From contig OU612069.1 of assembly GCA_914767715.1 (NCBI GenBank), positions 23,185,387 to 23,249,386 on the forward strand: DNA of 64,000 nt. The letters run 5' to 3'. Origin of the DNA: Membranipora membranacea. Taxonomy: Eukaryota > Bryozoa > Gymnolaemata > Cheilostomatida > Membraniporidae. Position numbers and translations under genes: made by a program. Below are positions 45,710-58,800 of this stretch, piece by piece. The notes under the pieces were generated by a model. That model saw nothing but the letters and a program-made list of their open reading frames with translations, was not told the DNA's origin and did no database searches. Every line of letters starts with the position of its first letter. Position 1 is the first letter of the stretch.

Positions 45710-48700
45710 TCACAGGCGGGTTATAATCCTGATAATCTCAATCTCGTTATCACTGCAGTAGAAGTCCGAATATCTGTCGCAGTGAATTTTGGATTTGTTT
45801 ATTTTATTGTTTGTCTCGTGTAGGCTCGTAATCCCAGGGGAGTCCTGATAACTCGATGAGGGCTCTTCATAATTGAGTTCATGACCATTTAATTCCTCCA
45901 TTTTTGGATAACCATTAATAATTATAGAGTTAGTGTAATTGTCCTTTCTGAGTGTCCTGTCTGAATCGTCTGTCGTTTCAGCAAAAGAGCCGCCAGTGGA
46001 CGCAATGTCAAAAGCACAAATAATACCGCTCTCTGTCGAATCTAGAGAATGTTTGCTGTTTTGCTGCTGAAGGCCATTTTGTTTGTCATGTGACATGTCT
46101 GAGCAATCGCTGGAAAGACTAGATCGGTCGAATGAAAAAAAACCGTCGCTAAATGAGCGAACCGGGGCCTGATGGGTACTGTTACCAAAGAAGGGTGACA
46201 CAACGTCATCATTGTCTTCATCAGAATTTTGGATGTCTATGGCCGACTGATGTGTAAGTGCCTGTTGTCCTGATGGCCTTGAATTCACCGGGCTCGCTTC
46301 AGCACCTGCCAGGAGAGGAAAAGCAAAATTTAGAGGCTTCTACGCACATAAATGACGATTAAATAGCCATGCATTTGTTACCACAGTTTAAGGCATAAAA
46401 CACCTCATGTATAACCGAATGCTGATGGATCTGCAGCTGTCAGCTTTTGGCGGAGAATTCAAAGAAATAATTTGTTTAGTTTTGCTTTGTTGCGGGAGTT
46501 ATCTTCAATTTTGGTCAGGAAACACAACTCATATAACAATATACAGACTGAGTGACATCAGGGAGTTTGAGCGCTGGCGGCTGTTGGATTTCCTTGATAC
46601 CAACATTTGTTAAAAATCAAATACCATATATTTTCTCAGAATATTTGATGATTTAGTTCATGTTGATGTCTGTCCTTACTCGAAGCTACAGCCAGAGTTT
46701 AAAGAGTTATGTCTCCATAATTACCTGATAGGCTCTGAGAGCCAGCACCACTATCATCATCTTCATCATTGTCTCCACTTGATTTCCTGTCAACTGTGGA
46801 ATTCTCTATGTCCTCATTGAATCCCTCAGCATCCTCCTGGAATCCCTCAGCGTCATCCTGGAATCCCTCTTCATCATCTTGGAATCCCGGCTCCACCTCA
46901 AAGTTGTCTTCGCTACCATCAGAGCCAGCTTCATTTGAGAGCAGGAGGTCTAATCTGTCTTCTAATAGCTTCTTCTCTATGTGACGAGTTGATCGAGGTC
47001 TGGGCTGTCGAGGTAATGTGGCAAATCTACAAAAAGAGTAAAGAGTAAAAATTAAGATTGAATAAGTGAAAAATATCTCAAGATTATAATGGTAGACATG
47101 AAGCCTGTTAAGGTAAAACAGTGTCCTGTATTAGTCACTGCATGGCCAGTGAATAAGTAACTACCATACCAGTATCCAGTAAATTCTGCCAATGTTTACC
47201 GAAATTGGTTTCACGACTGACATATGGTGGGATTGTGCGACATTGAAGATCCAATTATCACTGTAGGGATGTGAGGTCACCGTCAATTTACTAGTTCAGT
47301 TCATGTGAATTTGCGCAATATTAACACCAGAACCCTACTTTTTCTTGGTCAACAGGTCTGTTATCAGGTCGGGATTTGCCTTCCTCTTGTCTGATAAAGC
47401 AGAGGATTATGGCAGAGGATCAACAAACCGGAAGCTTTACCTGACTCATAAGGTGACTCAGGGGTTCCCTGATGTGTGCGTACAAAAAATCAGAAACAAA
47501 AATAGAAAACTTAACCACTGAGTGCCTGAATATGAGTAGTGATTTCATGGGTCGTTAGCAGAGATCATATCAAAATACCTTGTCTCTTGTCTGTTGTGGC
47601 CATCAAATATATGCCTAGTTGCCTATGAATGATTTGGTGATAGTGAGCTGCATATTTGAGGCTTACATCATTCAAAAGACGTAATAAAGTCGCCAAGTTA
47701 CCAATTGCTTAATCCTCGGCACTAATTATGATTTATTGCTTTATCTGTTTTCCCTATTAGGCACTACTATTACTCAGTGCAATTTTGGCATTCTTTCAAT
47801 AGAAAAAAAACTTTTAACTTGAAAACAAAATACTTCTAGCCAATCACACGTTCTGTGAAGCCTCATTTTAGTTTAACAGCCACTCTAAAATGGCCTCCAT
47901 CACCAAGAGAATCCAGACTACTTCACTCTATCTCTAAACTCGCTACCTGTTTGAATTCTTTCAACTATATGAGTTCCCTTTTTGCTGTAGGAGCATTCAA
48001 TCAAATGGCCAGCGCCTGGAAGCCCGCAGTAGTCTGAGTCTTCAGACAGTTGCTAGTTTGTTGCACTCCGCTAACGGACCCTACCCAACAGATAGCAATG
48101 CCACTTCTAGCAACTTTAGTAAATTTGCTTCTAGCCCTCAGTGATTTTTGTCAATGGACTTCCCAAACAAGACAGTGTGTTTTCTCAGTCTATTGAATAG
48201 GTTGTTTGATAGTGAAACCTCACAACATCAACACTGTCTCCCCACTCACACTCAGATCAGATTAGATTTGATAGTTTCAATACCCTGCATTGAAAGTAAA
48301 TCTGTATCATAGTCATGTTTTGTAGCTTCAAGAGAAGCTTTACGTTACACAGAATAATCTGTATCCAGTCAGTATCAGGTGATGTCTAGCTTCACAGTCA
48401 TGTCTTTCATGATAAATGATTCAGGGAATTTAGTAATCTCTATTCAAAAACAAATATTAATCTGTATTCATGTATTCCCGTGTATTCATTCAGTTTAAAG
48501 AGTTAGAGGAAATGCTTGGTGACACCCTTGTATTATAAATAGACAGTGATTCACTTATTTCACACATAGGGAGGCCGTACTAGGATTGGTTCTGGGCAGA
48601 GACTGTGAGCGACAGTCAGTTGTGTTGATGGTAAGATCGTAAAACTAACGAAATCCTTTTTCCTTAGTGCAACACACAATCAGATAACCAAGCTTCCTTG

Positions 48701-51700
48701 TGTGGCCATGTTGATTATACCAAGGACTTGATTATACAGTCCTAATGTTGCAAAACAACACATGCGACATAATGGTAACTGTAAACAATTGGTACCCCTT
48801 TATTTAGAAGCTCTACATATCTACACCTAGCTGGTTGGGACTCAAATTACGATACGCTGCCCACATTATTATGTAGGGGTGCCATCATGTCTACGTGTAA
48901 AGATGTTAGCCTATTACCAGGTAGAATTCCTTTAGTTCAAAAAGCCTCTCCTGGACAGCTTTTGTAAGCTGCACCGTTGACAGTAGGTTAGAAATAGATG
49001 ATTCTAAGACAATTTTAACATCTTATTTTCACAGGTTCAGATTTCACAAGCCTCCCTACTTCAGAACTATGATATGTGAGAGTTATTGTGTAATTCAGGA
49101 CATGTCAAGCTTACAGGTTGTAAGAAACATCATCTACTAGCTGCTGTCATCTGACCCCTCACCAGAGGTGCCCGTTACTTTTAAACCATGAACAGTAGGT
49201 CAATCAAACGAGGGGGTATCATAGGGCTTGACTGTGCTGCCTGTCAGAAATTATCCTCCGTCGCCATTCAACCTAACGCCCGACGACGTCTCACTTTCCC
49301 GCTTATTTAACTTTACCCTACGTATCACTGCTGTCCTAACTTCAGGTCATACGTCTTACTTACCCGCTGACATTGCTGTAGTCTGTGAGTGAGTCACACT
49401 CTCCGTCTTCTGGTAACTGGTTCATGTTAACATCTGGAGCACCGCTACTGTCCAAACTCTGCACCTGACGGAATTTATTCTTAAACGTCCATCTACCCAG
49501 CGTACTGTACGGACTCTAAAATGAGAAATTAGTGTAGGTTGTGGTAAAACGATTATCATGTGTCATGGGCTGATAAGATAGCCAGATTTGGAGAGAATAC
49601 AGAAGACTGGAATGAACGCTTTTTAAAATCCCTCGCAGACATTATTTATGTTTACAATACGTTGTGGGCCTCACAGGGAAGTTTTCCTCACCCATCATCA
49701 TCGGAGGGTCTGTTAGGATCATGTAATGTTAAAAGACATGAAGTATGACACTTGTTACAGAGTACAATTGAGTATTCAGTGACCGTGAAGATATTTTCTT
49801 GACACACCATCCTCTGGAGGTTGGCATAAGCAGCTCTCATAAAGTTTTGTTGGTTTTTAAAGTCTGCCTTTCCAATTCAAAGAAAATTAAGTTCATGAGA
49901 AATTATTAATTGGATTGCTGCTGAATACTTGAGCTAATCGTGTGAAGCTAGACATAGGGATTTAACTCAATCACTTTCAATCAAAAACCGATAGTGAACC
50001 TTAGTGGTTACGCATTTCACAGATCATTACAGAGAGGATGGTAAGTATTTCACTCCGGTTTTGTAGTGGCCAAGCAGGTCTCTCCCATAGATAAACCTCA
50101 TCAATCCACTTCCACATTTCAATCCTACTGACTATCAATCCTTCGGTGTTATGATGAGCCCTACTTGGCACGTGGACATCTCAAACTATATTAATAATTT
50201 TGGCACTAAAGACAACTTTTTTGTTTTCAATTTATTACTATGGATATGGAAGGGTAGCATATGTGGGGCTAGTGAGGTCAATACCGTAACATGTTGCTGT
50301 ATTATTTAGAAGAATCTGCCAATAGTCCCTACAGTAGGCACAATTGTTCTCTGATTTCCGTTCAGGTGACATGGGTCATGGATTAAATGATATACTGATC
50401 CCTGTCATTCCCATTGACTTATTTTACTACAATGGTTATATCTTAGTGGTTCCGTTGAATGACACTGTAAGTGTTTTCAGTAACAAATGCATTGAAACGG
50501 CCTTGCAAAAGTACCATCATGGTGACATAGATTACTGGTGGTGACAGCAGGACGTGACAGACCCTCAACCTACATCACAAGCAACGTGACAACAGGACAA
50601 GCACCTGTATAGAGATGTATGAAAAATCGGACTACCGCAGTTTATGTTGGTTGGTGAGACCATTGCCATAGTGACAATGAATAGGCCTATCCCAGAATGC
50701 AATAGTCCCCTTGATGACTTGGAAAGGCTGGTTAACTTATTGACACCACAAACAAGTATTGCAGGTGATCTCTAAGGACATAGTGCCAGTACATAACAGT
50801 TTTCTATGAAGAAGTTGAATAAAATAGACAGACAGGTGGCTCAGAATAACAGACCAATGGACATGTGCAAGGACAAGGTTCTACTAACCACAGTTTAACT
50901 GGTCCCAATAAATTGTGGTTATCGTAAAAATAATGTTCTTTTTTTAGTTTGTTCACAATCCATGTGCGTAATGGCAAACCATAAATTACAAAAACATACT
51001 TTCTGTCTGCATCAAACCCATAGACTATTAGAGTAACAATAACTCTATGATCAAAACCTTCATGGGAATCTGGTAATCTGAGGTATGTGTCTATTGGAGT
51101 CTGCAACAAACCAATTAACTGACTACCCCCAAAGAGAACAGGTAAATGATTGAATACCCCAGCTCAGCTCTGAACACTACGCTGAAATAGCATATCGGGA
51201 ATGTTGCTCCACCCTAGAGGAATAAGAAGTTCCAAGGAATTTTGCCATTTCGCTAAGGACTCAGGCTTGAAATGGCAAAATTTAAGGCCAGCCAAGATTT
51301 AATCACCCTCATGAATTTATATAGACTCCAACCTCACCTAACCATAAGTCAGCCCCCAACAAGCTAAAAAAGTAATCAAAAAAACGGAATCATGGAACTT
51401 CTCATCCTTCTAGCATCAAGGATCAATAATAATCAAAATTGTCCAGGGTCCAGGGGTCAATCACCTGTTCACTGGAGAGTACGGTCTCATACCACTACCT
51501 TCCCCCACATAAGACAAGACAAGCTAAGCGTAACTTGAGAGTAAGTTATTTCTGGTAAGACTTACCCCTCCGTTATAGTCAGACTCCTCACTACTACTGC
51601 AGTCCGCCTCCTCTGAGATAGCTGTAAGTGTAGGAGAGGCGAGACTATACTCTGTAGGAGGTTTGTAGTTTTTACTAGTAGCTAGTAGTTTAGTACGTGA

Positions 51701-54700
51701 CTGACTGGGACTTTCACCGTGTTTGACTAGATGTGATGCTGCCTTATCGTGGAGTAATCTCCTCCGATGTTTGAGAGTTTTCTCCCGTCTGTACTCTTGT
51801 AAGGAGGCAGCAACCTGGAAATAAGTCAGAATCATTGTCTTCAATTATCGATAAGGAATTAAGAAGAATAAAAAGTATTCGCAGGAGGAAAAGTTTGCTA
51901 TTTCGCATCGGCCTCCCATAGCTAAATTTAAAGCTAGCTAACTTTTCCCACACTCTTTACTTCATATAGACTCCCTCCTAAGCTAGGCAAGATTTAGTAC
52001 TATCTAACAGTAAGTCACCTCCAAACTAGCTAAACTAGACTCTAGCTTACATTTACTCATCTAGGGTAAGTATAGTGGTAGCTTTTCTTTCGTTTGCCAA
52101 GCCAAGCCAGTGTAGGCGTTAGTGTAGCTAGGCATCTTTGACATCAGGATGACTGTTGCTTGGAAGACGTTATTTCAAGCTAAAACTTTTTTGCAAAGAT
52201 TTTGTGAACAAGGCAGCCTGCCAGTATACTACTTTTTTACAAATAAATCTTCATCAGCTTGGATTTCTATGGTTACAACGCAGGTATTTTGTTCACATCA
52301 AACATGAGAACAGAAAACCAATAAATTTGTAGTTCATGTTTTTTATATGAGAGAGCCAAACTGCCTCTGATTATTTTCCAAAAATTCCCTTCAAAGACCA
52401 CCAAGTGGAATGTGTCACTTGAAAAATTGCTTGTCTCGTACAAATAGTGTGGGAATCTTTGTGTCCTGTAAAATCTAGGGGGAGTTGGCTGTTGTAAGAC
52501 ATACTGACATCTTGAAGTCTAAGGAGGTATTAATTTTGTAACACTGAAACATCAAAGTGAATTTCATAAATCATTTTTCACATTCAAGTTGCCCATTCAG
52601 CAGACTTTTGAAAATCTTGCAGCTTCCAGTCTTGGAAGTCTTGACCTGTTGACACACTCAACTAGTTGCGTCATATACTGTATGAACAGCGTAGAGCAGT
52701 TCATAACACAGTGCCAGCCACAGTGGTAATCTCCCATGTAATTCACTGAAATGCAAAGCTACATTTGATAGGAAATGAGTCTCATTCTACAGACATTGTT
52801 TGCTTTGGACGTGTGCAACAACATTTTGTAACATGACAACAGCACAATCATGACAACAGCTTATTCATTATTCAATCCTGGCTTCTAAGAATGCTTATTC
52901 CACTATGCAAATTTATGATTGATTCAGAGATTTGACTTTAGAGGCAAATGCGGACAGTCAGTCATTATCCTCCCTCGGGATGTTTATGTTCTAAGACTTG
53001 GTGATCTTGTTTCATGAGACAGTCCTGATCATCTGTACCCAGAAAGCAGACAAGATTGTCATATCAAAGGGTTCAGGTTAAAGCTAAGTTTTCCGAGAAA
53101 CAGATGATTCGTTGTGGTACGTTTCTTTTCTGGCCGACAGCTTTCATAATATCACTATGGGTAGCCCATAAGCTGGGCAGGATCAGAATAGGTGCTGTGC
53201 AATGCTAACGGTGATTCTTGTTGTGTTATCCCCATTGAATACAAGACAAGCTAACCGTGCCGGCAGTGTAATCAAGAAAAGACAATTCTAGCTGGCACTT
53301 ATTGTTGGCTTGAATGACGTCAACCTGTTGGATTAAGCGAGTGACAAAGCTGATTTAACAACTTTCCTACGTCTCACCCTCCCGCGCAAAGAGCATAATA
53401 TCCTCTCACCATCACTTCACGCTGTCTGTATTATTACATAAGAAGGCACTAGAACAATTGTCACAAGACCACTTTTTGCATTATCGTCATTATATTCAAT
53501 CACATAATCGGTGTCTGAGGATGGAACAATCATATCGTATAATTTCAGGAAAACAACATAATAATCGCGGCTTCTATGTTATACTTGTTTTATCTTTTAC
53601 CTGTTCAACCAACAAACTTTTCCTAATGCTCTCTAAGTTAAATGTATCATAAAATCGACAGGTTTTTTTCCTCTGATAGAATAATGGGTGCATTTGAAAT
53701 GCACAGCGCACATGCATTTTCACCCTAGGCCATAACATATTTTCATCATTCATTCTAAAACATGTGCTCAACAGATTAGTCCCTCCTATTCACAAAAAGG
53801 AGTCATTATACAACATCAGTACAAGGGTCAAAAACTAGATTTTAAAGATTTTTTGGATAGTTATTGCCCGTCACACATTGCTTCAGACTTGCACATACAC
53901 TAAATTTAAAAGTTTGAGATTGAATGCCCTTCCTGAGACCATTGTGATCTGTTGGGAATCGAGCACAGAAACTCTCGATTCAGAGACCCATGCCCTACAC
54001 ATTACACATACATTTACAAGTCATAATATAAAAGCATAGACTTAATATACTCTGTATATAAGTATAGAAGTCAGCATATGATGTGGGCCCCTAGGGAACA
54101 TCATATATTCTGAAAGCACTAAAAAAAATAACATTAATTCTACTGACATGACAGAAGTGGTTTGACCAGAGAAGAAGTTTGAAGAGATGAATGGGAGATT
54201 TTGCATCACTAGTTTCCCAGATGGTGCACTGGACCGCAGAAAATTATCCTCCGTAGTTTTATCCAGAATTTTATCAGAATTTCGGAGCCTAAACTTACAT
54301 TTTGGCAAGGTAATCCCTTCAATTGACATATGGATAGTATACTAATAGCCCCCCACCCCCCCTCGCAGGAATCCGGACTAGGATGAATTTAATCCCACAA
54401 GATAAGATTACCAAATTGGTATTTGGGCCTTAACAGGATTGACTTCTATCTATAAATTTATAATGGTTAGTTGCAAAATTAAATGCTCAAATTTCCAAAT
54501 ACCAATCCATTGTGGTGTTTAGATCCTGTGCCTTGATAAAGTTAAGGCAATGACATTTTAATGCGAGCAGAGCATAATAATTCTTAGCGCAGTGGATCAA
54601 GTTGCATACACCCACAGTAGAGAATATCGTATAGAGTTAGCTACTACGGATGAAGAGAGACAAGTGGGTTAGCCCCATAGACTTTAAAATATTATTAAAT

Positions 54701-56914
54701 CTATCGGGTTAGCCTATCTGAGGCATCTGAAAGAAATAACCTAGCATTCCATTGCATCTGACTGTCTAGCAAGTACCCCAATCCTGTAGAATATACGGCA
54801 TGACCTGTAGCTTAAGACTTTTAAGCAGGGAGGTGACCTGTATCCATTAAATTAGATTACTCTATCAGATTACAGAGTAATGTGTGTCATGTTATGTCAA
54901 ACTTGTTTGGCAACTGATGCAAACAAACACAGCAGGGCTACTGGTGACAAACATACTAAATAGTGGTGATTGTGCAAATCTGATTTATTCTAAGTTGTTC
55001 ATCACATCACACCACATTGTTTCTCCTTCTAACACAGTTGACCAGCAACAAAATGCTCGTCATAAATGAACAGAACCAAACCATCAGAAGCGCTGACAGC
55101 TAGCTGTGTCATAAACAACCCACCCCTGCAGTGTCACAAGTCCTGACAGCCAGCCTTGTCATACCACAACTCCACAAGCCCCCATATTTTTCAGGGATGT
55201 AGCTGGCCTTGTCATCACACACACCCACTTTCTTTTTGTTCTCTTTGGTGGCCTTATATCATATCAGGTTGCATGAGGATTTGTCTCAAAAAACAAAAAT
55301 GTGTTGCCGAGTGACAAAGCGAGGATGTGGCTGAGGAAGAAATAAAATTGAGGGAAACGATTAATACCTAATTGTTCATTGTTCACCTCAGGGGTTTCTA
55401 TGACAGGAGGCCAATAAGAGACGTTTATATGACACTGAGTGTAAATCTGAGATTATGATAACCTGTCAAACTAATTAGATATACATTATCTAAATTACTA
55501 CGGCTTCCTTCCCATCTATCAATCAATGGCCGTCGATCGATCGCTTACCGATTGCTCAACCTCGGTATAGCCATCGACCTCTACTCGAGCCCTTCTACCC
55601 TCTGCGAAGAGCCATGCAACCAAATTTTTGAAGTTTGTCTGTGTCCTAAAGCACCGTTTTTTTATTACGGACGGACGTAAAATTGAAGTGGCAGAGAATC
55701 ATTTAATTTACTATTAAGTTTTGGCAGAGAATCATTTAATTTACTAATATATTTAGATGATATTACGGAAGACATTACATCATGTGGTGGTAATGGGGCT
55801 TTTTTCCTGTGTGCGGGAGGTAATCCTAGCTGTGTAATCAGCTGAAAACTGGTAAGCTGATTACGAGAGTAAGGATGTCTTAAAACCGTGCGGAATGTCT
55901 TAAAACCGTGTCAAACAAAGATAGTGAAATTTTATTTTGTATTTTTAACCCCAATTTATTTATTGAGTTCGGTGACTTTTTGTTTAGACACATAGTCACC
56001 AGGCCCCTGGAGGAAACATGGATAAGAAGTCAAGTGGTGATTCACCACTTGATCAGTTATCAGCCCAGTGAAAATTAAGGAAGTCCTCTTCCTTAACTTT
56101 TTGTTCAAAGGTATTACGCTGTAGTTTACAAAAAACGCTAACACTAACTTCCTGGTTAGCCAGTGCTCTATTATTTATGAGTTAAATGTTGTGTATCGCA
56201 GTAGTACCTGCGCTCCAACAGCGGCCTACACCAACGGGACTAAGTGAGAAAGTGTCATGTTGTTGACCATTTTTAATCCGTAGTAATTTTGCTATCGTCG
56301 ATATATTCAATGGGGAACAGTTCATCAAACATTGGTGCATCCCTATACTTGAAGAAATCTGTAATTGTTTCAAGATACAATGACACAAAAACTTGCAGTA
56401 TTAATAAACAGCAAACAGGTGCCCCTTCTTAAAACCTGACAACAACTGGCAGCTTGAGGTTAATTATCTGATAAACTTAATAAAGTCAAACCTTCTCAGT
56501 GAGTAACTCGACAAGAGCTTTAGCTTTCTTCTCGCTGGTCAGTAGTATACAGTGACACCGTAATTCCACTTTGAGCTTCTTGCCGACATGACGATATATC
56601 CACACAAAGAGTTTCGGGTTGGATTTTGGCACACAGAAATGACTGATTCGATGGCACCAGTAATGAGTTAATCCCTGGTTGGCGGTGTACACTTTGAGCC
56701 CGCTATTGTCAACTGTAATTTTCATACCAACTGTTTGTCGACCAGATGTCTTGACATAATTTGCCCATAGCATCTTCATAGGTCTGTCAATGCAGGTCTC
56801 TCCTTTGGCAACATTGGTGCTGACATTACCCAGATAGGAGCCTTTGAGTGTAGTAGTAGGGTCTGTAAGTTTGAGAGTATTTGTTTTCCTCCTGAAGAGA
56901 CTGGCTAAACTCAT
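45710..56914 (-). CDS. FAM43-like PTB-domain protein, 5 exons, 573 aa
   Basis: Exons (minus): 56914-56492, 51814-51566, 49515-49364, 47026-46725, 46305-45710. Phases agree and total 1722 nt. Exon 1 (residues 1-141) is a PTB/PID domain whose signatures match vertebrate FAM43A/B: GSYLGNVSTNVAKGE, MLWANYVKT, GLTHYWCHRISHFCV and VWIYRHVGKKLKVELRCH. Exon 2 starts VAASLQEYRREKTLKHRRR, a basic helix after the PTB. Exon 3 has SPYSTLGRWTFKNKFRQV. Exon 4 has FATLPRQPRPRS and four acidic heptads (about 322-349: GFQDDEE, GFQDDAE, GFQEDAE, GFNEDIE). Exon 5 is Ser/Asp-rich. FAM43 function is poorly known, and the PTB domain suggests binding of NPxY-type peptides or lipids. The first donor is a weak GTTTGA. 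Confidence 0.88.
47027..49363 (-). other. FAM43-like intron 3, nothing recognised
   Basis: The 2.3-kb intron has short ORFs only (for example 47855-48037 on the plus strand) without family resemblance. Confidence 0.5.
49516..51565 (-). other. FAM43-like intron 2, one unassigned ORF
   Basis: A plus-strand ORF at 50344-50544 (MFSDFRSGDMGHGLND...) has hydrophobic stretches but no recognisable domain. It may be a transposon relic. Confidence 0.4.
51815..56491 (-). other. FAM43-like intron 1 (4.7 kb)
   Basis: It contains a possible tRNA-related SINE head on the minus strand (about 53940-54005, B-box-like GTGCTCGATTCCC), a local duplication of GGCAGAGAATCATTTAATTT (55689 and 55725) and no convincing coding sequence. 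Confidence 0.5.
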
Positions 56915-57912
56915 CCTGATTTCTTGTAACTGTTGTTTAAGTCCAGGAGCAGATTCCTTCCCTCTCTGGCTTTCATGTGGTAAATACAGGAACTAAAGTG
57001 ATCTACTATCATCAGCATCACTTCAGCTGGTTTGGAATCATAATCATGAGCGTGTAACAGATTCAAACTGTTCCTGACATGCCATCAATCATTTCTGGTC
57101 ATTGCCAGGGTAACCAATTAAGCCAAAATCAGTATATAGATTCCAAAAAGGTGTATCAGTAGTTTTGTCTCAACCTTCACTTCCCGCACTGTTTACATCT
57201 TGGCAGGTGCCCGTGTCCTGCAGAGATTGATGTTCGTCAATATAATTGGGTAATTTAAGTCAATACACAATTTGATTGGTTGAAAGCAAAGTAGGCGGAG
57301 TCATAGTAATTTGCACATTTTAATGTTGATGAAAAACAAATTTGGCACCATTCCCAAGTAAATGAATGAGCAAGAGAGGACAACTACCATGTGAGCAATC
57401 ACAACTTGTATATAATAACTAAATTCATGGAGAGTGGGGCTGAAGGCATCTCCATATTGTCACTGTTGGGTTTGCAGGGTCACATCAAACCAATAAGCAA
57501 ACACACTGGATAGAGTACTAAACCATGCAAAAATCAAAATGCCTTGGGAATGCCAGTTGATATCAAAGTTGGTTGTTAAAATTTCCTCGGCGATATTATG
57601 TAATGCAAAGTTTTTTTTTAGAATTTTAACATGAACCGCTGCCAAATTGCATCTTGTAAAATTTGAAAAAAAATTAGTGCGCATGGTTGAATGTTGGCTT
57701 CCATTGGTTGAAAATGGTGGCTTTACGACGAGCAGACATTCTAAATCTTAAAACTGTGTCTACTACTCTATTGAAAGATTGCTTGCTATAGTTCTACTTC
57801 TAGTACACAAGTCATGTAAGGTGCAGCAAGCTTTGTAATACTCTCATCGTACTCAAGATATGGAAAAAATTCAACCTTTTTTCAGCATCTGACAATATGA
57901 CGAACCAAAAAC

Positions 57913-57930
57913 GGGGGGGGGGGGGGGGGG
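57913..57930. repeat. G18 homopolymer
   Basis: Eighteen consecutive G residues. A second G18 lies at 58293-58310, and a G14 at 13294-13307. Confidence 0.95.
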
Positions 57931-58292
57931 CACATCATCGGCTCGTGTAGTAAGTTTTAAACCATCAGCATTCATGCATGTTATTAAATTTTACTATTCA
58001 TCAATATTAAGTCAAGTGGCCATCAATAAAAACACCTAAACATAAAAGGTCAGATACTGAAGTCATCATAAACAAAGATTTATATTCATAGCAAAGGGAG
58101 TTTTACTGCTTGATCATAAGTGGTGGTTAATTGAAATAGTTATCACCTTAGTTTTGATCCTTTTGTAGCCTATGGATTCTATACACAAGTGCTTGTGGTT
58201 ACCGTCTTTGTTAAGTTTTTAAAAATGTATACTTATTTTGTCCTCCCCCTCCTCTTTCTCACCGTTTTAGTCTGAGAATGTCTTCTCCGGCC

Positions 58293-58310
58293 GGGGGGGG
58301 GGGGGGGGGG
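58293..58310. repeat. G18 homopolymer
   Basis: Eighteen consecutive G residues preceded by CCGGCC, 363 bp from the first G18 run. Confidence 0.95.
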
Positions 58311-58800
58311 AAGAGCCTAAGGGACTCAGACTTTCTACAAAGCTGTTGCTGCTTCATTAGGGCACTTGAACCTCATCCATAAAATCATTGCTTATTGCTC
58401 ATTTTTTGCCTGCATGATACTCTAGGATTTGACTTTAAATTTTACACCAAGCGGTTATTTTTTCCTGTTATAGTTGAACAATAATGACGCAGAATAAGGA
58501 TATCCTTACTCTGTGACAATGAGTAACTTTCTTGACCTATGACCTGATTTTATCGTGTAGTAAATAACATACATGAGTAACTGCACACTGCAACTATGAC
58601 ATATCAGATATTTCCTCATGTGAATACATTTATCTATGATTAAAACATCGATAACAAGTATGATGGCTGGTACTTGCATAGTAATCATCATTATGAAAAA
58701 ATAGTCACACATTCCCTCTTGTCAACTCACACTGGAAAGTCGGCTGTGATTTCGTATCTTAGTTTGTTCGTCAAAACAGTGTTGCTTCCATCTTCTGAAA

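Larger units (their letters stand above)
56915..58800. other. Divergent intergenic region between FAM43-like and arrestin genes
   Basis: The two genes point away from each other, so both promoters should lie here. It holds two G18 runs (57913-57930 and 58293-58310) and a tiny fold-back remnant CAGAATAAGGATATCCTTACTCTGTG (58492-58517) related to the 17-19 kb family. No TATA box stands out near either start. Confidence 0.5.

Noticed and set aside
46769-46984. Plus-strand repeat ORF (NPSASSW units)
   Set aside because: It is the antisense of the acidic heptads of the FAM43-like exon 4.
50344-50544. Small membrane protein gene in the FAM43-like intron
   Set aside because: There is no recognisable domain, no splice context and no promoter signal, so chance cannot be excluded.
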